Shown here piece by piece: positions 48,100-59,226 of a stretch of DNA of 64,000 bases. Position numbers and translations under genes: made by a program. Under the pieces are notes generated by a model. It saw nothing but the letters and a program-made list of their open reading frames with translations, ran no database searches and was not told where the DNA came from. Positions within the stretch are counted from its first letter, which is position 1, and each line of letters starts with the position of its first letter. This stretch comes from Trichomonas vaginalis G3 (lineage: Eukaryota; Parabasalia; Trichomonadida; Trichomonadidae): the NCBI RefSeq assembly GCF_026262505.1, contig NC_067208.1:7387962-7451961 (forward strand). The letters are read 5' to 3'.

Positions 48100-49600
48100 A
48101 AAGTGCTATTGGTTTTGTAAACTTCTTTGCTCTCAGTTCATCTGGACCGTCTCTGTCACCAGTATATTGTATTTGTACAGTACCAACAGTTGAAATACCA
48201 CCCATAAAGTCTTCTGAGTCAGCAAATGGAATGCCAAGCCAAAAGTTTGAACGGTCTCCATTTGTATATTGAGTTTTTTGAGCTCCTGTATGGGTCCATA
48301 CTTTCACATATGGCATAATAGAACTTTGCATTTCAGGGTTAATGGTTGTTGTGAAGTTGTTGTTAAAGTTCATAGCATCTAATGTCAAGTTGTATGACCT
48401 CATATCCTCAACTGTAGAATATTCTTCTCTTGGATAGTATTTGCCATCTATGTTTATATGATATTTAATACCGGGGTTGTAGAAACAAGAATAGTCATTT
48501 ATAGTTCGTCTGAACAGTACAAACATAGTATCTGCATGTTTCATTGCAGTTGTTAAGGCAATATCTGTTCTTGCACCTGGGTCAGCACTTTGGTTTCCAA
48601 CTTCACCTGCAAAGTCTTTGACAGATATTTGGTGTATAGGGAACATAAGTGGAACTGCAATATATTTGGCAGCTAAAGCATTTGAAATATCTGGGTCCAA
48701 CATATAGACTGCAAGTCTGCTTTCTATTCTCTTGCATTCAAACTTTTCGCATGTGAACTTAACTGGGTCCCAAGCAGTTCCAGCAGCATTGAAGTAGTAG
48801 TTTACTTCAGTGTTGAGGTTTGAGAAACCAAAGTCTAAGTCAACTTTGTCTTTGCAAAAGTCACAGAACTTGGCTCCACCAGTTCCCACTACTTCTGTAA
48901 GAGTGAATGGGTCTTGTGTTGGTGCAATGACTAAGTTATTTTTGCTTGGAGTAAGTTCGATAGAAATTTTTCCTGCCCAGTTTGGCAAGTATCTTAAAAA
49001 CCTGAAGATGAGGAAAGATGACAAAGGAACTCTAAGTTTCAGTTTTACTTTGGTTACTGCTGCTGCAGTTTGTCCAGAAAGGTTAACATAAACTCCTGGA
49101 ACGTTAGGGTCAAGTCTTCTTATTTTCTCAATAGTTGCATACTGGTCTGTTTGTTCTCTAGCTTGTGGTTGTACTGAGTTTCTCAAAGCGAACCATTCAT
49201 AGTTTGCCCATGTTACTGTTTGAACTAAGTCAGAGTTAGAATATATCTTATATCCCATGAAAACTTCTGGAGCATATTGGTATCCGACATAGAAAATTCC
49301 ATTGCAACCTTTCTTGTCAGACAACTTGGCAGAAGGTTTTATTTCAATGTCTTGTTCCACGTATAAGAAAGAGTTGTCAATAGAAATTATATGAAACCTG
49401 TCGCAAGCAATATCTACTGTTGTTGAAGAACCTTCTCCAAACTCACCTACATTTCCATAAGAAACAGCAGTTGTATATTCGTAAGTTCCAGGAACTATTT
49501 CTGACCTTCTAATGGCATTGTCGCATTCGTTATACCATTCGGAAACATTTCCATTCATAGCATCCAAAACTGTTGGCGTTATATTCTGAGCGGCGTACAT
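47993..49600 (-). CDS. Major capsid protein candidate, 535 aa (element B)
   Basis: The size and beta-rich sequence fit a double jelly-roll capsid protein of the Polinton type: FHIISIDNSFLYVEQDIEIK, SFLIFRFLRYLPNWAGKISI, YIAVPLMFPIHQISVKDF and a conserved end QIGITTASIEQILAAGQ. It sits with the penton-like and large virion-type genes and has the late-type leader tttttacccatatgaa. Assigned by context, size and composition; a profile search would decide. The C copy (57619-59226) is the same length and nearly identical except in two short loops. Confidence 0.65.
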   Translation of the reverse strand: MYAAQNITPTVLDAMNGNVSEWYNECDNAIRRSEIVPGTYEYTTAVSYGNVGEFGEGSSTTVDIACDRFHIISIDNSFLYVEQDIEIKPSAKLSDKKGCNGIFYVGYQYAPEVFMGYKIYSNSDLVQTVTWANYEWFALRNSVQPQAREQTDQYATIEKIRRLDPNVPGVYVNLSGQTAAAVTKVKLKLRVPLSSFLIFRFLRYLPNWAGKISIELTPSKNNLVIAPTQDPFTLTEVVGTGGAKFCDFCKDKVDLDFGFSNLNTEVNYYFNAAGTAWDPVKFTCEKFECKRIESRLAVYMLDPDISNALAAKYIAVPLMFPIHQISVKDFAGEVGNQSADPGARTDIALTTAMKHADTMFVLFRRTINDYSCFYNPGIKYHINIDGKYYPREEYSTVEDMRSYNLTLDAMNFNNNFTTTINPEMQSSIMPYVKVWTHTGAQKTQYTNGDRSNFWLGIPFADSEDFMGGISTVGTVQIQYTGDRDGPDELRAKKFTKPIALFTEDALLKIRSMKPAGAPQIGITTASIEQILAAGQ

Positions 49601-49632
49601 TTCATATGGGTAAAAATATAGAATAGTTGGGT

Positions 49633-52600
49633 TTATATGTCATAATAGAACCCACGTGGACCAAGCTTTACTTTCTTCCTGACTGAGTTTTTAACTCTTC
49701 TTTTTCCTTCATTGCCCTCTGCTTGAAGTTGTTGCATCTTTGCATTATGTTCATCTAGTATGTTGCAAATTTCCCATGTCCTTTTTGCCTTTTGGCTCTG
49801 GTCGCCCATCTCAGGTAACCTATATCCTAGAAAGAGTTTGTCATAGTCTGTATTTGAGTCTTCGCGTATTGTTTGCATGACTCTTTCCTGAGTTTCCGGT
49901 TCAAGCGCTTCAAACAGTGCCTGTCCATATGGAATAAGCTCGTTTCCAAATATATGTTTTTGTAGCCATTCTGGTTTTCTTTCCATGTTACCAACTATAT
50001 CTTTTGTGAATGGGAAAGCTTTTACCCAATCTTTCAGTCTTGCGTCGTTTATTTCTGTAGTTGGTTTTATTTTGTCAAGGAACATGTTTTTCAATACTAA
50101 CATTTCATTTGGTACTGTCCATTTGAGTTTTCTTAAATATTCATCCCTTCTCGATTCATCGTCTGCAAAGTAAGTTTTTATGACATTTTGTAAACTTTCG
50201 TTTGCAAGGTCATGTACAATAGGTTCTCTTCCTTCTCTCTCCCTAACTTTCTTTCTAAACTCTTCACCAAATATACCATCTTTATGGTTCTGTGTAGTTC
50301 TTTGAGATAAATGTTCTAGAACGTCAGGTGTTATATTTCCATCAGCCATGTTCATTTCATACTGGTCCAAAATATCTGCATGTTTCATATCTTTCAATGG
50401 CATTAAAGCCGCGCTTAAAATACCAGCTATGTCTCGTTCACCATTGACTTCCATTGCGTCTACAACTTCTTGGAATTGAGGTTGTAAGTTTATGAACCAC
50501 CTATCCGGGTTAGCTTTATGACCCCATCTCATTGTAGTTCCATCGTCTGCAGAAACAAAAGTAGGTTTGTTTCCATCTTGGTTAGGTTCTGAATGAACTT
50601 TAAACAATGTTTCATTTCTATATGTTTTCTTGAAATTTAACCTTTTATTTTCACCGAGTTCATCCGAAGATTGAACGTTAAATGCTCGTAAGTAAAAAGG
50701 GTTGTTGTATTTGTGTACATTTTTTTTTCAGTTCTTCCATTCTATGCTGGATATTTTCATCTGGTGTTGGAGTCTTTTGTATGTCGGCAAACATTTTTCG
50801 ATATTCTTCTACTATGTCAGCCGAATTTTTTTTAGACTCTTGGAAATATTCCATATTCTCCGCATACTCTTGTTGAGGGTCAAGATTTTTCGGCTGTTCC
50901 AAATCTTCATCTAGTTCTGTGAAGTTAGTTTCCAAAGGAAGGACTTGTTCGTTTCCTTCAGGCTCTTCTAGCTGTTGTTGCTGAACTATTTCTTCCATGT
51001 CTGGTTGTATCTGAACTTCTTCCTGTGGAGTTTCTTGTACCTCATCTGCTGGCATTTCATATATTCCGAGACCGTTTTCAACAATTTCCCTATCTACGTC
51101 ATCCGCATTCATAAGCTTTTGTTCTTTCGTTCCGTCTCTATTTTTTACGCGTTTCATGACGAAAGTTGAATTGTCATTTAGCTCTGACATCAAATATCTC
51201 GGAGTAAATTCATCCATGTCATTTGGATGATATGCTATTAAATCATATCCCTTAGCGAGCTTGTATTTTCCAGGTTTGAGATTATATCCGTTTTGGTGCT
51301 GAGCCATAAAGCTAAATAGGTTCGGGTCAGTATTTCCATCCTTGAACTTTCCAATAGCTTCTTTATATCTGTCACTAAAGTCAATACTATCTGGGAAACC
51401 ACACTCTTCTTTAAGCATTTTTAAGAATTCTTGGTTTCCTTGTTCTCTACTTCTTTTATGTCCTTGCTCTGTTTGTGGTTGTTGTTGTGCTGGATTTTGA
51501 ACTGTTGGTTGTTGTGCTGGATTTTGAACTGTTGGTTGCTGTGCTGGTTTTTGAACTGTTGGTTGTTGTGTTGGTTTTGGTGCATGCCTGTGTCTGTGTC
51601 CATGTGACGATGTAAATGTTCTAGGTAGTCCTGGTGCAGGTGCTTCTCTTGGAGGGTTTGGTGGTATATAAATTCCACCAGCTGGCACATATGTTCCATC
51701 TGCAGCGTAATGTCCTACCTGACTTTTCGTTCTTAAGAAAGCATTTACTAGGTCTGTTTTGGTCTGTTGTAACTCTTTTTCTTGACTTTTCACAACAGTT
51801 GCTCTAACGGCGTCATAGGCACTTTGAACTGCCTGTCTCGTTGCTGCATCTGTTATTTTCGTCATATTTTGTGCTACTTCTTTTAACTCTTTGTCGAAAC
51901 CTTCAGACTTCAGTTTCTTTCCAGATGAGAAGTCGTTCACTTGTTTCACCTTACTATGAAGAGCTTCGAAGGCGTTCTTAAAGTCAGCATTTGTTAAAGC
52001 TTCATTTGAACTGTCTTCATCCGCTTGTATTTTTGTCCTTATTGACCCTATAAGTTGGGCTGCTTTAGCGTTGGCTTGGGCATCTAACCAGTCATTGTTA
52101 GCTTTTATATATTCTGCGCTTTTCATTGCCTTTTGCATGGCTGCGTCGTTATTTTTACTTTCTTGTGCTAAGTTTTCATACTGTACGGTTTGGTTTTGCA
52201 ACTGTAAAAGTTTTTCTGCCTTTACAGTTGCTTCAACTTCTTTTTTATACTCATCGCTATCCATATATGTCTTCAGGGCTTTTTGTTTTATCTCTTCATC
52301 TTTCAGTACTTTATATCGAGTAGTATGGTTTTTCAAATTTATGACATCTTGTTCCATTTTTGCTACTTCTGCTGCTTTTTCTGACACTTTTTTCGCATAT
52401 TCCTCTGTACTTAGTTCTTTCAGTTGTTCTTCTTTCTTCTTTTTCTCTACGTTTAACTCATTGAGTTTCTTTGTGTGTCTGTCATATTCTAGTTTCTTTT
52501 CGTTTTCACTTATTTGCTTCTGTATGTCTATGTTTGACTTTTTGACATCTGTTATTTGATTTTTGAGTGAACTCAAATTCATTTGACTTTGAGGGTTATA

Positions 52601-52840
52601 AGCTGTTCCGTCTGCAGCTCCACCATAGCCTGCCATTTTCGCTAAAAGTGCCGCTCTTAAACCTCCACTCTGTGCACCAAAAACTCGGTTTAAAAGCATA
52701 GGATTGCTTGACATTTGTTGCAACATAGTGGGGTCATTCAGCATTTGTTGTTGCAACTGTTGTTGTGGTGTCAGTTTTACTTTTGGATGTTTCAATGCTC
52801 CCTTCCTCTTACGTATATTCTTACGTAGCTTACGTGGCAT
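49633..52840 (-). pseudogene. Large Gln-rich virion-type protein (element B), broken
   Basis: Very basic N-terminus (MPRKLRKNIRKRKGALKHPK), then Gln-rich (QQQLQQQMLNDP), a long coiled coil (NEKKLEYDRHTKKLNELNVE), a QQPTVQNPA repeat, an acidic middle (PDEVQETPQEEVQIQ-like) and a compact C-terminal third (TTMRWGHKANPDRWFINLQP). It ends just before the capsid gene and begins at the inner edge of the terminal repeat region. Function unknown; a DNA-binding core or portal-like role is possible but unproven. Broken, few breaks. Confidence 0.65.
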
Positions 52841-52859
52841 TTTAAGTGAAGTTAAAAAG

Positions 52860-53589
52860 CGGCTTTTGACAGATGTTTTATTGTGACTTCTTCGTAAAGA
52901 CTTTGTTGAGATTTCTTCGTAAATGACCCAAAAATAATGTTTATGTTAGAATGTTAGATCTAACATGTTTTCTAACACGTTTTCTAACATCGTAGAAAAC
53001 ATACAAAACTCATGAAATTTACACCCAAAAATAATGTTTATGTTAGAATGTTAGATCTAACACCTTTTCTAACATGTTTTCTAACATAAACTTTATTTTT
53101 GGGTCCTTTACACTCATTACGAAGAAGTCTTGACAAAACATTTACGAAGAAGTCATGAAAATTCAAGAGGTGAAAAAAGAGGTGAAAAAACGTGTTAGAT
53201 CTAACATTCTAACATAAACTTTATTTTTGCTGTAAATTTCATGAAAATTCAAGAGTTTTAGACCATGTTAGAAAACATGTTAGAAAACATGTTAGATCTA
53301 ACATTCTAACATAAACATTATTTTTGCTGTAAATTTCATGAAAATTCAAGAGTTTTAGACCATGTTAGAAAACATGTTAGAAAACATGTTAGATCTAACA
53401 TTCTAACATAAACATTATTTTTGGGTCCTTTACGCTCATTACGAAGAAGTCTTGACAAAACATTTACGAAGAAGTCTTGACAAAACATTTACGAAGAAGT
53501 CTTGACAAAACATTTACGATGAAATCTTGACAAAACATTTACGATGAAATCTTGACAAAACATTTACGATGAAATCTTGACAAAAAAGT
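52860..53589. repeat. gttagatctaac and 25-bp repeats inside the right terminus of B
   Basis: Five gttagatctaac palindromes with aaaacatgttagaaaacatg half-site runs (52945-53410), then eight 25-bp units (aaaacatttacgaagaagtc class, 53430-53585). C has none of this: its first gene starts shortly after the terminal repeat. Confidence 0.8.
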
Positions 53590-53752
53590 CAACGGCTGGT
53601 CGGCTGGGGTTCGGTCCTCCTCTTGGGTCTTGGGAAAAATTTCTTATGGGCTAGAGGGCGCAACGCGCCTGGAAGCCCTCCGAATAAAAACTTCATTTAT
53701 ACTAAACATCTTCAGGGCTAGAAGGCACGAAGTGCCTGGAAGCCCCAATACC
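53590..53752. repeat. Terminal inverted repeat, right end of B
   Basis: About 163 bp with two hairpin modules (53648-53678 and 53715-53746) and the outer end ccccaatacc plus T-tract. Inward, the region that would continue the A/C-type repeat is occupied by the gttagatctaac and 25-bp repeats instead. Confidence 0.75.
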
Positions 53753-53773
53753 TTTTTTTTTTTTTTTTTTTTT

Positions 53774-53779
53774 TCTTTG
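53774..53779. repeat. Right target-site duplication of element B (tctttg)
   Basis: This matches 29296-29301. It is followed by only about four bases before the A-tract of element C, so the pre-insertion target was the immediate flank of C. Confidence 0.65.
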
Positions 53780-53792
53780 AATTAAAAAAAAA

Positions 53793-54110
53793 GGTAGTGG
53801 GGCTTCCAGGCGCGTTGCGCCCTCTAGCCCTGAAGATGTTTAGTATAAATGAAGTTTTTATTCGGAGGGCTTCCAGGCGCGTTGCGCCCTCTAGCCCATA
53901 AAAAATTTCTGAGGACGAGCCAGCCGTTGACTTTTTTGTAGAGCGCTCAAAATAGTATAACTTTGTCCGGACAAGTAAGGGTCTATCGTCGCTACAGGAA
54001 AAGTTACGGGCGTTCCAAGGAAGTATACTTTGAGAAGCCTTTTTCCCCTTATAGAATGAGATAAGACGGTTATTTTACAAAACTGACAACACTTTGACCG
54101 AGTAGTTTTT
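53793..54110. repeat. Terminal inverted repeat, left end of C
   Basis: About 318 bp, the inverse of the right end of A. The hairpin modules lie at 53800-53830 and 53867-53897. The first gene starts about 60 bp further in. Confidence 0.8.
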
Positions 54111-54170
54111 TGTGCTGAACAAAATGTCATATAAACATCTGTCAAAAACCGCTTTTTAACTTCACTTAAA

Positions 54171-57100
54171 ATGCACGTAAGCTACGTAAGAATATACGTA
54201 AGAGGAAGGGAGCATTGAAACATCCAATAGTAAAACTGACACCACAACAACAGTTGCAACAACAAATGATGAATGACCCCACTATGTTGCAACAAATGTC
54301 AAGCAACCCTATGCTTTTAAACCGAGTTATTGGTGCACAGAGTGGAGGTTTAAGAGCGGCACTTTTAGCGAAAATGGCAGGCTATGGTGGAGCTGCAGAC
54401 GGAACAGCTTATAACCCTCAAAGTCAAATGAATTTGAGTTCACTCAAAAATCAAATAACAGATGTCAAAAGTCAAACATAGACATACAGAAACAAATAAG
54501 TGAAAAACGAAAAGAAACTAGAATATGACAGACACACAAAGAAACTCAATGAGTTAAACGTAGAGAAAAAGAAGAAAGAAGAACAACTGAAAGAACTAAG
54601 TACAGAGGAATATGCGAAAAAAGTGTCAAAAAAAGCAGCAGAAGTAGCAAAAATGGAACAAGATGTTATAAATTTGAAAAACCATACTACTCAATATAAA
54701 GTACTGAAAGATGAAGAGATAAAACAAAAAGCCCTGAAGACATATATGGATAGCGATGAGTATAAAAAAGAAGTTGAAGCAAATGTAAAGGCAGAAAAAC
54801 TTTTACAGTTGCAAAACCAAACCGTACAGTATGAAAACTTAGCACAAGAAAGTAAAAATAACGACGCAGCCATGCAAAGGGCAATGAAAAGCGCAGAATA
54901 TATAAAAGCTAATAATGACTGGTTAGATGCCCAAGCCAACGCTAAAGCAGCCCAACTTATAGGGTCAATAAGGACAAAAATACAAGCGGATGAAGACAGT
55001 TCAAATGAAGCTTTAATGAATGCTGACTTTAAGAACGCCTTCGAAGCTCTTCATAGTAAGGTGAAACTAGTGAACGACTTCTCATCTGGAAAGAAACTGA
55101 AGTCTGAAGGTTTCGACAAAGAGTTAAGAGAAGTAGCACAAAATATGACGAAAATAACAGATGCAGCAACGAGACAGGCAGTTCAAAGTGCCTATGACGC
55201 CGTTAGAGCAACTGTTGTGGAAAGTCAAGAAAAAGAGTTACAACAGACCAAAACAGACCTAGTAAATGCTTTCTTAAGAACGAAAAGTCAGGTAGGACAT
55301 TATGCTGCAGATGGAACATATGTGCCAGCTGGTGGAACTTATATACCAGCTGGTGGAACTTATATACTAGCTAGTGGAACTTATATACCACCAAACCCTC
55401 CAAGAGAAGCACCTGCACCAGGACTACCTAAAACATTTACATCGTCACATGGACACAGACACAGGCATGCACCAAAACCAACACAACAACCAACACAACA
55501 ACCAACAGTTCAAAATCCAGCACCACAACCAACAGTTCAAAATCCAGCACCACAACCAACAGTTCAAAACACTGCACCACAACCAACAGTTCAAAACCCT
55601 GCACAACAACCAACAGTTCAAAACACTGCACAGCAACAACCACAAACAGAGCAAGGACATAAAAGAAGTAGAGAACAAGGAAACCAAGAATTCTTAAAAA
55701 TGCTTAAGGAAGATTATGGTTACCCAGATACTCTTGACTTTAGTGACAGATATAAAGAAGCTATTAGAAAGTTCAAGGAAGGAAATACTGACCCGAACCT
55801 ATTTAGCTTTATGGTTCAGCACCAAATGGGATATAATTTCAAACCTGGAAAATACAAGCTCGCTAAGGGATATGATTTAATAGCATATCATCCAAATGAC
55901 ATGAATGAATTTACTCCGAGATATTTGGTGTCAGAGATAAATGATAATTCAACTATCTTCATGAAACGCGTAAAAAATAGAGACGGAACGAAAGAAGAAA
56001 GGTTTATGAGTCCGGATGACTTAGATAAGGAACTTTTTAAAAACGGTCTCGGAATATATGAAATGCCACCAGATGAGGTACAAGAAACTCCACAGGAAGA
56101 AGTTCAGATACAACCAGACATGGAAGAAATAGTTCAGCAACAACAGCTAGAAGAGCCTGAAGGAAACGAACAAATCCCTCCTTTGGAAACTAACTTCACA
56201 GAACTAGATGAAGATTTGGAACAGCCGAAAAATCTTGACCCTCAACAAGTGTATGCGGAGAATATGGAATCTGTCCAAGAGTCTAAGAAAAATTCGGCTG
56301 ACATGGTAGAAGAATATCGAAAAATGTTCGCCGACATACAAAAGACTCCAACATCAGATGAAAATATTCAGCATAGAATGGAAGTACTGAAAGAAAATGT
56401 ACACAAATACAATAATCCTTTTTACTTACGAGCATATAACGTTCAATCTTTGGATGAACTCGGTGAAAATAAAAGGTTAAATTTCAACAAAACATATAGA
56501 AATGAAACATTGTTTAAAGTTCATTCAGAACCTAACCAATATGGAAACAAACCTACTTTTGTTTCTGCAGACTATGGAACTACAATGAGATGGGGTCATA
56601 AAGCTAATCCGGATAGGTGGTTCATAAACTTACAACCTCAATTCCAAGAAGTTGTAGACGCAATGGAAGTGAATGGTGAACCAGATATGGCTGGTATTTT
56701 CAGCGCGGCTTTAATGCCATTGAAAGATATGAAAGATGCAGATATTTTGGACCAGTATGAAATGAACATGGCTGATGGAAATATAACACCTGACGTTCTA
56801 GAACATTTATCTCAAAGAACTACACAGAACCATAGAGATGGTATATTTGGTGAAGAGTTTAGAAAGAAAGTTAGGGAGAGAGAAGGAAGAGAACCTATTG
56901 TACATGACCTTGCAAACGAAAGTTTGCAAAATGTCATAAAAACTTACTTTGCAGACAATGAACTGAGAAGGGATGAATATTTAAGAAAACTCAAATGGAC
57001 AGTACCAAATGAAATGTTAGTATTGAAAAACATGTTCCTTGACAAAATAAAACCAACTACAGAAATAAACGACGCAAGACTGAAAGATTGGGTAAAAGCT

Positions 57101-57586
57101 TTCCCATTCACAAAAGATATAGTTGGTAACATGGAAAGAAAACCAGAATGGCTACAAAAACATATATTTGGAAACGAGCTTATTCCATATGGACAAGCTC
57201 TGTTTGAAGAGCTTGAACCGGAAACTCAGGAAAGAGTCATGCAAACAATACGCGAAGACTCAAATACAAACTATGGCAAAATCTTTCTAGGATATAGGTT
57301 ACCTGAGATGGGCGACCAGAGCCCAAAGGCAAAAAGGACATGGGAAATTTACAACATACTAGGTGAACATGAGGCAAAGATGCAACAACTTGAAGCAGAG
57401 GGCAAGTTACCAAAAGCGACACCAAAGAAGAAGAGAATAGTAGAACAAAGTGAAAGTAGTGAAGAAGTAACTTCATCTAGTGAAAGTAGTGGCAATGAAG
57501 GAAAAAGAAGAGTTAAAGATTCAGTTAAAAACTCAGTCAGGAAGAAAGTAAAGCTTGGTCCGAGTGGGTTCTATTATGACACATAA
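54171..57586 (+). pseudogene. Large Gln-rich virion-type protein (element C), broken
   Basis: Counterpart of 49633-52840. Compared with B it has more QQPTVQN units, an extra run of GGTYIP-type repeats and an added Ser/Glu-rich stretch (SESSEEVTSSSESSG) near the C-terminus, so its low-complexity parts change length readily. Most of it is open; broken near the N-terminus. Confidence 0.7.
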
Positions 57587-57618
57587 ATTCAACTATTCTA
57601 TATTTTTACCCATATGAA

Positions 57619-59226
57619 ATGTACGCCGCTCAGAATATAACGCCAACAGTTTTGGATGCCATGAACGGAAATGTTTCCGAATGGTATAACGAATGCGACA
57701 ATGCCATTAGAAGGTCAGAAATAGTTCCTGGAACTTACGAATATACAACTGCTGTTTCTTATGGAAACGTAGGTGAGTTTGGAGAAGGTTCTTCAACAAC
57801 AGTAGATATTGCTTGCGACAGGTTTCATATTATTTCTATTGACAACTCATTCTTATACGTGGAACAAGACATTGAAATAAAACCTTCTTCCAAGTTGTCT
57901 GACAAGAAAGGTTGCAATGGAATTTTCTATGTCGGATACCAATATGCTCCCGAAGTTTTCATGGGATATAAGATATATTCTAACTCTGACTTAGTTCAAA
58001 CAGTAACATGGGCAAACTATGAATGGTTCGCTTTGAGAAACTCAGTACAACCACAAGCTAGAGAACAAACAGACCAGTATGCAACTATTGAGAAAATAAG
58101 AAGACTTGACCCTAACGTTCCAGGAGTTTATGTTAACCTTTCTGGTTCAGATGGAACTGCTGCCACTAAAGTAAAACTGAAACTTAGAGTTCCTTTGTCA
58201 TCTTTCCTCATCTTCAGGTTTTTAAGATACTTGCCAAACTGGGCAGGAAAAATTTCTATCGAACTTACTCCAAGCAAAAATAACTTAGTCATTGCACCAA
58301 CACAAGACCCATTCACTCTTACAGACGTAAAGGGAACAAATAAAACGTCATTCGCCGAATTTTGCAAAGACAAAGTTGACTTAGACTTTGGTTTCTTAAA
58401 CCTCAACACTGAAGTAAACTATTATTTCAATGCTGCTGGAGATGCTTGGGACCCAGTTAAGTTTACATGCGAAAAATTTGAATGCAAGAGAATAGAAAGC
58501 AGACTTGCAGTCTATATGTTGGACCCAGATATTTCAAATGCTTTAGCTGCCAAATATATTGCAGTTCCACTTATGTTCCCTATACACCAAATATCTGTCA
58601 AAGACTTTGCAGGTGAAGTTGGAAACCAAAGTGCTGACCCAGGTGCAAGAACAGATATTGCTTTAACAACTGCAATGAAACATGCAGATACTATGTTTGT
58701 ACTGTTCAGACGAACTATAAATGACTATTCTTGTTTCTACAACCCTGGTATTAAATATCATATAAACATAGATGGCAAATATTATCCAAGAGAAGAATAT
58801 TCTACAGTTGAGGATATGAGGTCATACAACTTGACATTAGATGCTATGAACTTTAACAACAACTTCACAACAACCATTAACCCTGAAATGCAAAGTTCTA
58901 TTATGCCATATGTGAAAGTATGGACTCATACAGGAGGTCAAAAAACTCAATATACAAATGGAGACCGTTCAAACTTTTGGCTTGGCATTCCATTTGCTGA
59001 CTCAGAAGACTTTATGGGTGGTATTTCAACTGTTGGTACTGTACAAATACAATATACTGGTGACAGAGACGGTCCAGATGAATTGAGAGCAAAGAAGTTT
59101 ACAAAACCAATAGCACTTTTCACGGAAGATGCTCTTTTGAAGATTCGTTCGATGAAACCTGCTGGGGCTCCTCAGATTGGCATAACGACAGCTTCCATCG
59201 AGCAGATTTTGGCAGCAGGTCAGTAA
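57619..59226 (+). CDS. Major capsid protein candidate, 535 aa (element C)
   Basis: Open, same length as the B gene (47993-49600). Differences cluster in two loops (around residues 170-180, NLSGSDGTAA versus NLSGQTAAAV, and around 240-260, TDVKGTNKTSFAEF versus TEVVGTGGAKFCDF). Late-type leader tttttacccatatgaa. Its end overlaps the antisense MDVF gene. Confidence 0.65.
   Translation: MYAAQNITPTVLDAMNGNVSEWYNECDNAIRRSEIVPGTYEYTTAVSYGNVGEFGEGSSTTVDIACDRFHIISIDNSFLYVEQDIEIKPSSKLSDKKGCNGIFYVGYQYAPEVFMGYKIYSNSDLVQTVTWANYEWFALRNSVQPQAREQTDQYATIEKIRRLDPNVPGVYVNLSGSDGTAATKVKLKLRVPLSSFLIFRFLRYLPNWAGKISIELTPSKNNLVIAPTQDPFTLTDVKGTNKTSFAEFCKDKVDLDFGFLNLNTEVNYYFNAAGDAWDPVKFTCEKFECKRIESRLAVYMLDPDISNALAAKYIAVPLMFPIHQISVKDFAGEVGNQSADPGARTDIALTTAMKHADTMFVLFRRTINDYSCFYNPGIKYHINIDGKYYPREEYSTVEDMRSYNLTLDAMNFNNNFTTTINPEMQSSIMPYVKVWTHTGGQKTQYTNGDRSNFWLGIPFADSEDFMGGISTVGTVQIQYTGDRDGPDELRAKKFTKPIALFTEDALLKIRSMKPAGAPQIGITTASIEQILAAGQ

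Larger units (their letters stand above)
29302..53774. mobile_element. Element B: end-to-end Maverick/Polinton-type element, broken
   Basis: Both ends are present: an A-tract then ggtattggggcttcc on the left, and the inverse followed by a T-tract on the right. The 6-bp flank tctttg occurs on both sides, the usual Maverick target duplication length. The element is about 24.5 kb and inverted relative to A and C. It carries capsid, penton-like, helicase, ATPase, integrase, methylase, three KilA-N-type genes and two HNH genes, but no polymerase B. Around ten genes are broken, with perhaps twenty or so breaks overall, concentrated in two stretches; the methylase, helicase, capsid and HNH genes are open. 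Confidence 0.9.

Noticed and set aside
51421-55697. His/Gln-rich frames overlapping the large virion-type gene in B and C
   Set aside because: Alternate-frame readings of the QQPTVQN repeat region.
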